DNA of 64,000 bases from Enoplolaimus lenunculus (taxonomy: Eukaryota > Nematoda > Enoplea > Enoplida > Thoracostomopsidae): contig JASANG010002539.1 of NCBI GenBank assembly GCA_030248215.1, forward strand, positions 1 through 64,000, written 5' to 3'. The notes beneath the pieces are model-generated. The model made no database searches, was not told where the DNA came from, and was given only the letters and a program-made list of their open reading frames with translations. Shown in pieces: positions 11,201 through 24,400 of this stretch. Numbering within the stretch: the first letter of the stretch is position 1; each line of letters opens with the position of its first letter. A program made the position numbers and the translations under genes.

Positions 11201-13580
11201 TAGAATACAAAAATAATATTTTGTATATGTACATATAACAAAGACTCTACGAATTTTGCAAATACATGCTGATTTGCAAATAGAGATAATACAACACAGA
11301 TAGATATAAAATTAGAAATTTGTAGAGGGAATATGGTTAAAATCTTTGCCGTTAACCTTGGGTGGTTGGAAATGGACAACCAACTAACACCGAAACTAAC
11401 AAATACCCACGCATTTCCTAGACTTCAATGCATGAAACTGATAATGTGCCAAAATGATCCCATTGCAAGGTTCTGTGAAATAGTTCGGTGTAAATAGGCA
11501 GCTAGGCAGGCAATCTGGGATTTCTCAGCGGGTTTCCGGACCCTGAAAACGCTTAAGTTTCTATACTACAACCACTTCCCACATGAAGCTCCATCCATTT
11601 TTCCGCCCATCACACAAAATAAAACAATCTACAATTTACTGGTGTGCAAATCTTACTTATTTGTCTATTTTTCCCGATTCTGTTACTAATTTAAAAACTG
11701 AAAAACTTAATACAACAAAATGTAGCTATGTATTTAAAAGGTAGTCATTCCCGAGAAAAGTAGGTTCAATTTAACAGATATTTCCCAGTATATATTACAT
11801 AATATCGCCAGTTTGTCAACAAAAACTTCGATTTTTGACTTACAACTTAAATGTCAAACTTTTTATTGAAACTAAGGGGAGGTTGTGAGTCGTACTCTAG
11901 AGGATCTTGGATGAAACAAATTAATTATTCATTCAAAAAAGGATTGAATACATGGTAAAATATAGCTAACGTTGATAGGTTATCGCTATTTATCGCAAAT
12001 GCTTAATCTTATAAGACAGTTTGGGTTATAGTTTCTTTAGTCGTTACCAAAGTAGGAAATAGCAAATTGGCCAGTTCCATTTAGCAATCGGCCTGAACAG
12101 TTTTCATTTTCTTACTATAAAAATTGCGTACACCCAGAAGAATCAAATTAAGGCGAGACTGGCATTGTACACCAATCTCTAAAATGAACTAAATTTGTAA
12201 TCTTACGTTGTGTTGTAATTTAAAAATTAGTTCACAATTTGATGGAGTTAATATTGTATAAGGATCTAACGTTAGCGAGCTGTATGGCGTCTAAAATACT
12301 ATTGTTAACGTTTTTAGCTTCTCATTATGGCAATTTTGGTAATTCATTATTTGTTTTTTATTTAAATTAACATAAGTATAATACTCTATTCGTAACTTAT
12401 TCTTACGGTCTTTTGTTGCAATGGACCAATGCAATTATCTTTTTTGTATTCTATTCACAATTGGATACGAGACTGTGACTATATTCTTCGTATTTAAAGT
12501 AAAATAATGTCAGCCTATTTTGTCGGTTGGGTGAAACGAATATATAGCAAAAGTGTTGAAGTTCCAAAGAACGGCGAGACTAATGGCTTAAAACAGTTCG
12601 TGCAAACCACTACAAAGCTTGTTACATATTGAGTACAGTGCCTTGCCATAACCTCTGCCCATATTCCAGCGCAAAAAAACTATAGTTACGAGCGTAAAAC
12701 GGACAACCTGTTCTTTTTATTTTACCGAGCAAAAAATATAGTCTTCACGCAAGAAAGCTACGTATTACAAAACCGAAATATCTGCTAAAGAATCCTTCAA
12801 TTTCAAAGCGCACACCCACTGCCTGAAAATGCAGGATTCGCCAATTTAAGAAATTCATTCCTAAAACCGCAAATATGAATGATCATTTCACCACGGAACG
12901 TGTTTGACAAATATCACGTTCAACAAGAACGTTTCAATTTCACAACGCTATGAGACATTTTCATCGAAAAACAAGATAATTTAGCATTATCGCTTTCACG
13001 GTCTTATTATGGCATTTTTTATAGATTATTGCGGTAATTTTCAGATTCAGTTAAATTTCAATTTCAGCATAACAAATATTGCTCAATATTCTCACACTCC
13101 GGTCGAAAAAATGAAACAGCTTGATTTGGCAATGTTTATGGGTCATCTATTGTTCCTTTTAGCGTTAACTTAAATTATTTATGTATTAATTTCAAAACAT
13201 ATATTTAATATATTACGTATGAGGCATGCAAAATCACGCATTTGCAGCTTCATACGTTTTATATTTGCTGATTTTTGCCAGAAAATTGGCCGTGAGAATT
13301 ATATTTATTCACGTTTTATTCTTTTTTCCAATAGATAGACACGTTGATAATACGGGTGTCAATTTGATTTGAAGAAATGCCGGATTTATCTAGATGGCGT
13401 ACCTACAACGCACATTATGACACGTGTGTACTTCTTAAAACATTATTGGCTTCATGCAATTTTTGTAAGACACTATAACAAAAAGGAATTATACTGCGTG
13501 GCATAGAGCTCAAAAACATCGCCCATTCAACTGCTAGACAAGGGCTTAGAGATTTCAAAAGGTAGGCGGAGCATGTGTTA
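11201..13580. other. Long AT-rich stretch upstream of cwc15
   Basis: I find no convincing exon, splice pair or repeat ends. The cwc15 promoter should lie in the first few hundred bases. The rest is unassigned. Confidence 0.4.
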
Positions 13581-13775
13581 CTTGGCTAATGTATAGAATA
13601 GGGCCGTAACAGTAGTATATGCGTATTCCTAAGCCTAAGCTTAAGCCTAAGCGTAAGAATGAGGTTATATCTCAGCCTTAGGCTTAGCAAAAAAAATAGT
13701 CTAAAGGTTAAACTTTACTCTATTGCAGTCCTACAGAAAAATGTTTTGTCACTGATGTTTACATGAGTCTGTTAC
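13581..13775. mobile_element. TTAGGC-core MITE copy
   Basis: It opens GGCTAATGTATAGAATAGGG and closes near TGTTTACATGAG, with CCTAAGCCTAAGCTTAAGCC inside and CTCTATTGCAGTCC near the right end. It is a diverged member of the family seen intact at 46215-46490 and 52254-52475. Confidence 0.65.
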
Positions 13776-13802
13776 TTTATAGTAAACACTTAAACAGATA
13801 TA

Positions 13803-14159
13803 GGCTGGGTTTCTGAAACCCTACTTAAGTACGAGTTTGTACTTAAGTATGTGCTTACTTAACCATTTTGTCGTTTTTAAAAGCTTACTTAAGTTAAGTC
13901 AATACTTAAGTCAATGGCTAAATTTGATGTATTTATCGATTTAACAGCTCAGGCATACTATGGTCTAACTGAAGTTGTAGAGTCATGGTGCCTCTTAATA
14001 TAAACCAGCATTATTGCTTTTTTGTTATGACAATGGCTCACATTTGGCGTTTATCCATTTTTGTTCGAAAAGTTAAGTATTTACTTAAGTCGGTTATTTA
14101 AGCAATTACTTGAGTATAACTTAAGCAAATCCTTAAGTAAGATTTCAGCAATCCAGCCA
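13803..14159. mobile_element. Palindromic element rich in TACTTAAG
   Basis: The ends GGCTGGGTTTCTGAAACCC and the complement of ATTTCAGCAATCCAGCC are inverted repeats. The interior repeats TTACTTAAG and CTTAAGTA many times. Fragments of related sequence occur near 29040-29220 and 27040-27080. It is non-coding. Confidence 0.6.
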
Positions 14160-14659
14160 GTAAGTGACAGGCGTAGCTAACATTTTTCTGAGTTCGGCCG
14201 CCCTTCACTGCCTTCTGGGTATGGGCCTTGCTGCGGCACTATAATATCGATATTGTACGGATGCGTTAATTTTTGATAAATTTTATCTATATACTTTTGG
14301 GACATGGAAATTGTAATATACTGAGAAATGTCCACTGTCCGGTAGTTTTCAAATGAGCCATAGGCGCCGGAAGTGTCTGGGTAGGCGACACTCGCCCCCC
14401 CCCCCCAATGTTCAGATTGGGGGCACAGCCCCCAATATTGCCCAGAGCTCACAGTATCAAACTGCCAAATACTTTTTCGACCAACACAACCCAACCCGCT
14501 ACTAAACTGTACGATTTAGAGTAACGGCAAAATACGTAATATATATACAGTAAATATCAGTAAAAATATCCAAACCACGGTGTAAAACGATACAAAAATA
14601 ACGGACACAGAAACGAATAATGATCAAATAACGGAAACGAAAAACGAATGTCTGCGATT

Positions 14660-15500
14660 TTACCCAGGGTGCCCGCAGGTACCGTGCTCTTACCCGCGGG
14701 TAAACACGGGTCGGGTAAAAATTTTCAGGTGCGGGTATACCCGGTAAAGATGTTTATTTATCACGCGGGTAAAAGATTCACAGTTTTTACATGCGGCAAA
14801 CTTTTAAGTTCTAATGTGGAAAACCTACGCTATTGTCTGTTTTATTTCTCGTCAGGTGCAGTCCGTGTTTACTGTATTGACCCGAATAAGAGGGGGTAAT
14901 AACAGGGGTCCCCATTTTGAGTCCCAATCAATAGGAGTCCGTATACCTAATAAGAGTCCGTAAGCGGATAGAGTCCCGAAACCCTAATCAGAGTCCATAA
15001 ATGTCAATTATCCCTAATTGTAGCGTATAAATAACTCCAGGACCAAATAATTTGAGTTTAAAACTTTAAAGCTTACTTAAATTTTGAAAGTACATTCCTA
15101 GGTATAATCTTGTATTATCGCTCAAGCTTTTAATGCAAGGTAAAAACCGTTTAATTCAACGGATAGTCAATACCGGATATATATCAGTCAGGAAGAGTGG
15201 TGCAGAGCTGGTTCAAAATAAATAACAGTCCGTAACCGAGTAACAAGGGGGGTACCCTCTGGAGAGGCCAAATAAATATCAGTCCCCCCTCTTATTCGGG
15301 TCACTACAGTAGCTGGATTTGAAATTTTGTTGTTTCTAGTAAAGTTTCATTTGTAAATTCATTGAAGCTTATCGCGACGCTTTATTAAAGCGCGAATCAA
15401 CCGCGATGTTTAAAATACTGGTTTGACTTCAGACGCGGGTAAGAGGTGGGTCGTGGGTAGATGTTTATTTGCGCGGGTATACCGCGGCTAAACAAATCCT
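14660..15500. mobile_element. CAGGGTGCCCG-ended element split by a mariner-like MITE
   Basis: It starts near CAGGGTGCCCGCAGGTACC, contains repeated ACCCGCGGGTA-type blocks, and resumes after the nested mariner-like MITE to end near GCGGGTATACCGCGG. A related piece sits at about 36930-37060. It is probably hAT-like, but the far end and duplication are not resolved. Confidence 0.5.
14872..15309. mobile_element. Tc1/mariner-like MITE, best-preserved copy
   Basis: The ends are CTGTATTGACCCGAATAAGA and TCTTATTCGGGTCACTACAG, with TA at both sides (14870-14871 and 15310-15311). It is 438 bp and non-coding, and it shows the uninterrupted site into which the hAT element at 1289-1540 jumped. Confidence 0.9.
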
Positions 15501-16935
15501 TATAAACTTCCCATTCTGCCGCAAAAGAAGTATAAGGTTTAGTGAGGAAATCAATCAGTCTGAGCTTCTGATTATTGAAAAATAATAGAGCGGAGATATG
15601 GTTGTAGAAAGATTCATGTTTCAGGCTGACTATGTTTTATTTGGTCAATCCAGCAACCATTGAATCTTGGAACGCATTTTTAACGCTTCGAACGTTAAAA
15701 ACTTCGAGGGCCGAAGCAGCCACCCACCTACCCCTATTTGGGGGCCCCTCCCTAATCGGTTGAAATGAAAACCGCCGAAGTTTTTAGATGCGTCTGGCTT
15801 CTGGCTTGCTTCGCTCGCGAGTTTTTGACATTCCTCTACTTTGCTGCGATAATGAATAACATAAATGATTTCATTTTCAGTTGTGATGAAAAACAAAAAG
15901 CTTTAGCGCTACAGTAGAGGTAAAGCGAATTACTTTATTTTCCTGGAACATCTTATCTGTCACATTTTTTCGCAAAATTTTTTCGCAAAACAATATGGTG
16001 TTGGCAAAATAACACTCTTTAGTATTCGACCATTTGGGTTTTTCCATTATCCTTCCTAGCCCGCGTTTGCCCAAAAATCATTGGACTTAAACAATTTTTG
16101 CATATTTGAGCTTCTCATGACCTACCCTGATCATTTCGCGATTAAATTTTCATTTTTGAAAAATTCGAGTTTTTTAAAATCCAAAAGTCCACCTTGAAAC
16201 CAAAAAATCTTTGGTCAAAAGGTTTGACAACTTGTAATCAAACGGTTGGTTTATGAGTTATCGTCAAATAATTTTTCGCGCTGCCAGCGATTTGTGTCGG
16301 CACCAAATCAGTTATTTGACCATAACTCGTTAACCAATCGTTTCATTGCAAAAAATTTAACACCATTGGATTCAGCGTCGCAAGTTGCAACGAATCGTAT
16401 ATAATTTGTTAAACTTTTTGACAAAAAAACTACTTTTGGGCAAGCCCGGGCTGGGGAGGATAACGGAAATAATTTGGCCATTTTCTCGAGCGTAATTTTC
16501 GCATCGCTTCGCTCGGCTCGAAATCGCATACTTAAAGGTTGGTTACAGCGTGCTTCTGAGACACAGAAAACCGTGCTCTATATCTATATAATAAAGGCTG
16601 AAACACCCCACATAAGTACGTATTCTGGGCAACTCTCCAGCATACTTTGTTTACAATAGTTCCATAGCATATTGACGTGTTTTTTCTACAATTGAAAAAT
16701 CTGTATACAGATTTTTGCGCATTTCACAAAATTGAAGGACTCAGAAACTATAATTTACAACGTTTTTAGTGTCGCGAATATTGCGGTTACTTTTGACTGA
16801 AACAGGTGACCAATATCAAAAGTATTTTGTGATAGCAACATGTGGCTATTAGAACCATTTATAGCAAGCTGTACCGTGACCTACTGGAGGATTTATGGGT
16901 CCAAACCTTCGAACCACCATTAGATATTTTTTTAG
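15501..16935. other. Gene-free repeat-like region
   Basis: It contains several short GCTTCGCTCG-type inverted motifs (near 15810 and 16505) and AT-rich sequence resembling 23040-23260. No exon is supported. Confidence 0.35.
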
Positions 16936-17118
16936 CAATGGCGAATCCAGAAATTTGTGATTGAGAAGGTGTTGTCATATTAGTGTAAAAAGCTGTCGGG
17001 CAAAACGAACCAGAAGCCAAACAATTTTATTATTCAATTTTAGCACAACATTTAGGTTCTGATTCTCATGTTGGGAACAACCGTATCCTGTATTGCGTCT
17101 CCAATGGATCCACCAGTG
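16936..17118. mobile_element. hAT-like MITE, about 183 bp
   Basis: The ends are CAATGGCGAATCCAGAA and the complement of CACTGGTGGATCCATTGG. Size and interior (GGGCAAAACGAACCAGAAGCC) match the copy at 25394-25574. No target duplication was recognised. Confidence 0.6.
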
Positions 17119-19126
17119 CGCTTTACACAGTGGTGGTGAGTCATTTTTTATGTTACCATTGATCCTCTAAGTAGCCATATTACCTCATTAATTTTAACCT
17201 TAGCGGTATGATTCGTGGGCCGATGCCGTGAAACGCAGAAACCAATGTGGTTGTTGCTCGCGCGCTGATTAGGTTATATCGTGACTCTAATTCAAAAACC
17301 CTCAAATTTTTGACAAATTAAAATTTTTCAAACCCGTTTGCTGCAAATAATAATTTTTTTTGAAAACAACTAACGTATATAAATTCAATAATACAGGATT
17401 CAGGTTATAATTTGAGCTATGATTGATTGCTAAAACTCTACTGCTTGCTTGGCTTAGGATGGTTTGGGACGCGTACCGCTTTTTCGCGAGACTGCAATAG
17501 AATAAACTTTAGCTTTAAGGATTTGACAAATTTTTTTGGTTAGGCTTATAGACTTTAGCTTTACGCTTAGCTATAGGCGTTATTGTTTACTCTACAGCTT
17601 GAGCATAGGATTAAAAATGTGATGCTTAATAATAACTCTGGCGCCCCTCAAACTAATATTTATCATAGTAGTTAATCAAGAAGAATAGTCAAGTTATACG
17701 ACATGTGAAGTTGCGATGGACAAACATGATGCTCATGATGAGGTCACAGATTTAAGTGGAAATGTTTTTCATTTGGAAGTAGCGGATATTTTCATCTTCG
17801 TTACCGAACAGTGAAGGATCAAGGAACGGATTTTACCTCGAATTGCTTGGTATCTTTACGAAATACTAACAAATTGATTTATGCTTTTAATAGGCTCTTG
17901 TACACATGCCGTATAATTATGATTTAGACTCAGACTCGAGCTTAGATTAAAGGAGCTTCCTTATTCCTGAGCATAAGCGTAAGGTTTTTCCTAAACCTTT
18001 GCCTAAACCTAGCGTAAGCCTTAAGGTTAATTGTGGCGCTATACGTTTCATGACTTCCGGCACCGACTGTCACCGGTACGGCTCTCTTCGACATCGTTCG
18101 TCCTCCAAATCTTTATATATGGACCGGTAATTATTAGGCAAGTTTTGTGCATTTAACATTAACGTCACTCAAGTAAAAGCATAGGCTGAATTACAACTTA
18201 GGATTTTATACAGATTAACACAACCAATGAGGTAGGGGTATTGCGTAACGCAAGGATTAATTTCGGTTAATACGGTAAGCTCTATCGAACACCGAATGCT
18301 AATCAATTTTAGCATTTCTTAGCACCCCTTGTGGCTACTCGTATGAGTTCACATTTATCTTAGTCTTTTTTAATTCATCCGCTACATAAGGTCCAATTCA
18401 ATGAGTTTATACGAAATCGTGTCAAAAATACGAAATACTGTTGGCGTTTTGAAAAAGCGTTTTTATATTGATGTTCAGTGCTTCACTTTGAAGGATGTAC
18501 TAGTCCAGTAGTATAAGCATATTTCTATGCCTAAGCCTCGGCGTAAAGAAAAGCCTATAGCTAAGCCTAAGCCTAAGCATAAGCCTAGCTAAGAACATTG
18601 ACTATAGCAAAGTCTGTATTCCTAACGCTGTACAGCAGGTGTCGCTAATTAGCAGTAAATTTTATATATTTGAAATATTCTGTAAAAATAGGACTACCAA
18701 TTTTTAACTTATATTTATAATGGATCTACAGTTATTTTAGACCGTATATTTTATAAACTGCATTACTCTCTAAAAGCTTAAACTAACTTGAGTTAAGCTT
18801 AAGCTAATCCAGTAGTATTAAACTAACTTTTTAGAACAACTGAACTAACGGGTAGGATTACGCTTGAACTAATTTAGAATCTTACGTATTTTTAGTTTAA
18901 ACTAAATTCAGTGAACTCTTTGATACACATACTTTCTGGGAGGCACTTGATGCTTAATCTAAAAACAAGTTCACTTAAACTCGTGTTAAACTGAAAAATA
19001 TGCTAGTTTAGTAAAACATAAAATTCTAGTTTAGTTAGTCCGTCCAGCCATTTGAGTTTTACTTAAACTAATATTCAAGTTTAGTTGTGTTGTAATTTAA
19101 GTTTAAGTCTTTGGAGAGTTACGAGC
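17119..19126. other. Gene-free region with decayed TTAGGC-core and other elements
   Basis: TTAGGC-family remnants lie at about 17470-17600, 17930-18030 and 18500-18600. A segment at 18770-19110 repeats CTTAAACTAA-type motifs in both orientations; related pieces occur at 24110-24240 and 44370-44530. No gene is seen. Confidence 0.5.
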
Positions 19127-19130
19127 CCGT

Positions 19131-19296
19131 AGCTAAGCAAGCAGGAGGACAGGTCGGAGCTCAGTCTCTCGTGGAATAATTTTGACCCATCCTAGAAAAT
19201 TCTCAGCTTTGCTTGAAAGTTAACGAAAACACTTGTTATGTTCCTCCTGAAAAATTTTCAACCCCCCATAGCAAGGTGAGGTGGCCACGGGCCTGC
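19131..19296. mobile_element. CCCGTAGC-ended short element
   Basis: This is one member of a roughly 160-bp family whose ends are GCAGGCCCGTAGCC-like. The interior has AATTTTGACCC...GAAAATTCTCAG and GAAAATTTTCAACCCCCC. Other members are at 21701, 22591, 40757 and 56073. It is non-coding. Confidence 0.6.
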
Positions 19297-20509
19297 TACA
19301 TTAGTTTCCTCAAAACATTACAACTTGAACCTGAAACCGGTTCAAAATATAAAATACACAGTCAGATGTCTAATATCGTGTCTATGTGTGTATATAATCG
19401 CTCCCTTTTGATCTCGGGTCTTTAGGGTTTTCCTTTATTTGACCTACCTTCATGGAATATTTTATCCACTTTTGGCCAATATGGCCAAATAACATATGGA
19501 TGGATGGGATATAACACCAAAAACGACTAAAATACTATATATCTCTTCCAATCAAATTGGCAGACTGTTAACGATTATTTACTAGGGATCGCTTTCTTTC
19601 TAACAAAAATGTATTTGAATTAGGGGCTGGGCCTTGTGCTCCCCACTCGGTAACCGATTAAGCCTTCTAGTACAACTCGAGGTACTAATGTGCGTCTGCC
19701 GTGAGCACTTCATACGTGCCCTGGTTCTTCAAACCTTCGTAGTGCATGCATTATATGTTAAATTTATCAATTAACTCCAGACTTTATGCATACTAATTGT
19801 CGCGCATTAAAACTCATATATTTCCCTATTTTCCAGCTTTTTTACCCAGTTTTATTATTAGACACCCTGCCTGGTCTAATCATCTTTTCCTATAGACAGT
19901 TTTAGACTTCGCGACTTTGGTGTGACTAGCAATAGATTCAGACAATGCTTTTGGCTGTTGCTTTTATGTCGTTTCCGGCTAAAAACGATAACGTCGACAG
20001 CGCGAGTTAGTTATGTTAGGAAATGTTTCAAAGTCATAAAATTTCTCAAATACTTATAAATCTGATGGTTTTTTTGAACTTTTTTCTCTTACCGTTTTTG
20101 CGGGACTGCAATAAGCTTAAGCTTTAGACTAACGTTTTCCTAGGCGTAGTGTTAAGCCTGCGCTTAGCTAAAGGCTTATCCCTACTCCTAAGACTATGTT
20201 TAGGTGTATGCTTTTAGTATACTGTCGTTAGGTATACATGGGTCGGATGACGCTATGCCTTTGACTAATGTCATCCGGCGCCGTCGGGCTCTGTTCTGCG
20301 TCGTCCATCACTGTGCCTGAAATAAGAATGTTTTCATATGCGACACCATACGGCGCAATACAATAAATATGATGACATCTTTAGTTGTAAGGATCAGTTG
20401 GAACAGTAAAACGTCCGCAAAACAATCCGTTCTAACAGTTTTTCGAAATGAATATACATATTCTATAAACAAAGAGGCAAAATTCTAAATTATTCGGCCT
20501 TTTTTCACG
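19297..20509. other. Gene-free region
   Basis: A decayed TTAGGC-family copy lies at about 20090-20235, and a Harbinger-like remnant (GTCATCCGGCGCCGTC) at about 20235-20345. No supported gene. Confidence 0.4.
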
Positions 20510-20513
20510 GCCC

Positions 20514-20688
20514 ATGTAAAGATCAGAGACGGAGGAACGTTTTTCTGCGCGGACTGCTATACAGTAAGCTTAAGCTTTTGATTAATTTTTGTGCTTAACC
20601 TTAGGATTAGGTTGAGGCTTAGGCTTAGAAATATGCTTATACTACTGTTACGGCCTTGTTCTGCACATTGGTCATTTTTACGATAGCT
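20514..20688. mobile_element. TTAGGC-core MITE copy
   Basis: The ends are GGCCCATGTAAAGATCAG and the complement of CTTGTTCTGCACATTGGTC. GGCTTAGGCTTAG lies inside, and the conserved GCTTATACTACTGTTACGGC near the right end. Confidence 0.7.
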
Positions 20689-21115
20689 TAATCGTAAACG
20701 CAACGTTTAATTAATGAGTTTATTACGTTAAAAGTGAAACATTTGGTCAATTGCGAACATAAAATTTAAGGAATCGTTGATAAGCCAGTAATGGTTTGGC
20801 ATTTATATGTCGTGATAGCAAAGTAGAGTTCAAAAGTGTGTGAAAATTTGAGTTCGTGATTCGTAACTAAATAACGAATTACGAGCATAAAAATAACGGC
20901 AACGGACACTGGTTTTTTGCCGCAAGCGAAAAAGGATATCCGGATACACCCTGATATATGTCCAGTGTTATATATTTACAACTTTTAGGAATTATTCTAG
21001 CTAGTGTTCTTATAGGTAAATAAAAGATTAAAACAAACTAAAAATTCGCAACGACATTAAACATTGGTTTAATATATTAATCGGCGTGGTTGCAACATTT
21101 GCAACCATACCAATA

Positions 21116-21292
21116 GGGTTGCGCTACACTTTTCTGACGTGTGGCGCCGTCCGTCACCTGTACGGCGCCGTCCGTCATCCGTGCGGCATCGTACGCAAAT
21201 AACTCGCGTACGATAACGTATGGTGGCGGACAGTGAAGGACGGCGCCGTGCGGGTGACGCATGGTGACGGACGGTGCCGGACGTGAGGTATA
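21116..21292. mobile_element. Harbinger-like palindromic MITE, partly eroded
   Basis: The left end GGGTTGCGCTACAC matches the element at 778-955. The interior repeats GGCGCCGTCCGTCA and its complement. The right end has lost the clean inverted repeat. Confidence 0.6.
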
Positions 21293-21700
21293 AGGGCTCT
21301 ATATATGGTACTGATTAACTAGAAATACAAATTTTATCTTAACAACACGTACCTACGCTACGCGTGAACTAAAATGAAAATTTCGTCATATAGAATAATG
21401 TATAAACAAAATCTGAACAATTTATCATTTAGAACTAAAATAACAAACCTAATTTATACAATTAATTTGGATATAAAATAGTGTGGAATATTGCAAAAAT
21501 ACGTATATGGAGCGTTCCAGCTTTAATAATAAAAAGAGCTATTGTTTTAATTTTAGACGGCGGTATTGGAAATTTTGCAGCCATTTCGGCAAGAATACTG
21601 TACATACTTTTATACATATACACTAGCGGATCCAGAGGGAGGCGGGGGAGGGGGGAACGCCCCCCTCATCAGAAATTTTTTCATGTTAAAACGGTAAGGT

Positions 21701-21860
21701 GCAGGCACGTAGCCACGGAGGGCCAGGGGGGCGCAGCCCCCCTCAAAAAATTTTGCCCCTTCCCCAGAAAATTTTCAACCTTGCTTGTATGAAATCCCTT
21801 GTATGCCCCTAGCTCCTGAAAATTTTTAGGCCCCCGTAATAAGGTGAGCTGGCTACGGGT
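21701..21860. mobile_element. CCCGTAGC-ended short element
   Basis: It runs from GCAGGCACGTAGCC to GGCTACGGG, with GCGCAGCCCCCCTC near one end and GAAAATTTTCAACCTTGC inside. Directly left (21625-21700) is a fragment starting AGCGGATCCAGAGGG that belongs to a hAT-like family. Confidence 0.65.
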
Positions 21861-22590
21861 AAATGAGTGATTTCTTGAACTTAACGTAACCTTGTTTAAC
21901 GTGTTCAGTTGCTGTATTTGCAATTAAATTTTATTAAAAAATATTTTTATAAATCTTTGCAACCGTTTGCAGCGTAAACATAACAGCTTGTATGCACCAA
22001 ATTTCAATGGAAGTTTATTACCGATATTGGGACCAGGTAATTTAACCAGTTGCTGATGGAAAAATTTCACGTGGAGGAAGATATTTTTTGTGTTTGGAAC
22101 TCAACAGTTGAAACCTGCAGTTTGGCGAAATTTTTTCGATATTTTAAGATTGGCCAGTTTTCGCCGAAGACGGGAAATTTTTGAATTCAAGGTTTGACCT
22201 CACCATAATTGTCACCTATTTGGCTAGAAAACACATTGTGAGCTGCTTGATGGACCATTTGTATCTCAAAAGTTGCAGTAAGACACAACCCTAAGAACCA
22301 GGCGCATTGCCGTTTATTGTGTGTAAAAAACTTTTGATTTAAACTTGACGAGGTTATCTATTTTGCCAATTTTTATTTTCGGCTTCTGGTGCTGGATACG
22401 TAAAAATTTACGCAATCACGACGGTTTATTATAGATCTCAATTGAAAAATCGTGGCCACACAGCTGCCTCAAGCATATTACCGTTATCTCGTCCGAACTA
22501 ATTTTATACTGAACAACCAGAACTTAACAAATTACGACACTGCCCGTCAATTTATAAAACGTTTGGCCAAAAGCTTTTGAAGATGCATGC
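21861..22590. other. Gene-free region
   Basis: AT-rich sequence without supportable exons or clean repeat ends. Confidence 0.35.
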
Positions 22591-22750
22591 TTTTAGCCAG
22601 CTCACCTTGCTAGGGAGGGTTAAAATAATTAAACAATTGGCAGACAATGGTTTTCGACGGCGTACAAGCAACGTGGAAAATTTTTCACGGTGGCCAAAAT
22701 TCTTCCGTGGGGGCGCTGACTTTCCGTGGCTACGCTCTGGCTACGGGCCC
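22591..22750. mobile_element. CCCGTAGC-ended short element, opposite orientation
   Basis: It starts TTTTAGCCAGCTCACCTTGC and ends GGCTACGGGCCC. It is a diverged member of the same roughly 160-bp family. Confidence 0.55.
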
Positions 22751-23590
22751 ACTAAGATGTCGCATCCGTTCGGTTTTTGAACCTTGTGATTAATGTTTAT
22801 TTCATTTGCAGCTTTAAATAAAATTCCACGGAATATTTCACAAGCCTCTGACGCATTGCACATTCGTCTGTTACTAAAATGTGTGATATTAATGTGTAAA
22901 AGTCCAAAAATGTGGTTCAATGTTAAGTTAGAATCAGTAAATAGTTCCTGCTTTGTTGAATATATAACGGCGGAAAAACGTCGATGTCTTTTATATTTTT
23001 CCTCTCAGTCCGCGATTATTTACCTGTAACTTGTCGAATTTTGAAAGTTTTGAAATATCTGGAATTTTGACATTTTTTTAAATTTTCTGAGCTTTTCATG
23101 ATCTCACTTCCCTTAATTATTCTACGGCTAAATTTAAATTTTTGGAAAGCGTCAAATCCGCCGTTTGAACATAATATATCATGGCTGGCGGTAAATGAAT
23201 TGTGGCGCGTTTTGACAAACCTTTTTCAGTTCCAAAACGTTATTTTCAGCACCTCGAAAAATCGAAGCATTAGCAACTCAAATTTTGGTACGGAATAATA
23301 CGGAGACGACATGAGACGGTTAAACATGAAAAAAATTTGAAATCAGAACATTGTTAAATTTTGATAAGCCATAATAGGAGGTAACGAAAATGACCATTCC
23401 TGGTCTGGATACATCCCTTGTACTGCAACGCTTTCAGGTATCGTTCATCCGTTGGCTACAATATTTGTATTAGTGGGGCAATTTCGATTGAGGGATTCTA
23501 ATTTGTAATGCCACATTTGCAATCAGCATACAGCACCTTGGCTTGGTGTGGTGATGACCTTATATTTTGAATGCTATATATGTATGTATA
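22751..23590. other. Gene-free region upstream of a neuropeptide gene
   Basis: No exon is supported. An AT-rich run with several TATA-like strings (about 23577-23615) lies just before the gene at 23675 and may serve as its promoter. Confidence 0.35.
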
Positions 23591-23674
23591 TAGTATATAG
23601 ATATATAAACGAGTTTATAAACATAAATAGAAAATTTAACCAATTAACGGTTGTAACGTAAAATCGCCACAATC

Positions 23675-24400
23675 ATGAATACTCGTCTATCCCAATTTAC
23701 CACGGTGCTGCATCGAATCGCAACTGCAGCGTTGTTGTTGATTGCACTTTTAAGCATTCACGATTGCGCAGAAGCCACTGATGAAATCAGTTCAATGAAT
23801 CCGCAAAATTTTCAAATCGGATTCGGCAAACGCTTTTCGCCGGGGCGGTTTCAAGTCGGCTTTGGTAAGCGGTTCAGTCCTGGTCGATTTCAAGTTGGTT
23901 TCGGGAAACGGTTTGCGCCTGGACGCTTTCAAGTTGGATTCGGTAAACGAATGAATCCGTCACGGTTCAATTTGGGATTCGGAAAACGTGGTGTGCCGGG
24001 GTCGCCTTTGGATCTTAGCGACAATAAGGGTAAGAAGTTCACGGCAGGAAAAAAACCGGCCCTGGCATTTTTATATAAACCAACCCATCGCTGCTGTCTA
24101 AAAGCTTAAATTAAATCAATTTAAACATTAGCTAGCAAATCTAAAGTTGCTGATTTTAACTAAAACTACTAAAACTTGTAGCTTAGGTTTAAACTCCTTT
24201 GTTATCTAACTCATTTTAGTTCAAACTAATTTTAGAAAAGAAAATGTGACAACAGAATTTCAAAAACAGTCTAATCGCATGTTGATCTGGCTACGAGCCT
24301 GCGTTGTTTAGTAGTTTTGCTAAAGTCAAATCAAAAGTTATTCTTGTTTATTTCAGTCAAACGTCCGATGTCCAATTATGCGCAAATGAGATTTGGCTAG
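23675..24400 (+). CDS. Neuropeptide precursor with repeated GF-amides (NLP-6-like) and a terminal RF-amide, two exons
   Basis: This encodes a secreted prohormone of 132 residues. Exons are 23675-24029 and 24357-24400. The donor is AAGG|GTAAGA and the acceptor TTTATTTCAG|TC, phase 1. Residues 1 to about 34 are a signal peptide (LLLIALLSIHDCAEA). Then come MNPQNFQIGFG, FSPGRFQVGFG twice, FAPGRFQVGFG and MNPSRFNLGFG, each followed by KR and so amidatable to GF-amide. A linker GVPGSPLDLSDNKV ending in KR follows, then PMSNYAQMRFG directly before TAG, giving an MRF-amide. The GFG-KR endings resemble C. elegans NLP-6 (allatostatin-A-like) peptides, while the last peptide is FMRFamide-like. Without the splice, exon 1 would read through into a featureless tail, so the second exon is favoured. 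The family label NLP-6-like is an inference. Confidence 0.87.

Noticed and set aside
13620-13700. Interstitial telomere scar
   Set aside because: This and the other TTAGGC runs sit inside TIR elements of constant structure, so end-fusion scars are not needed to explain them.
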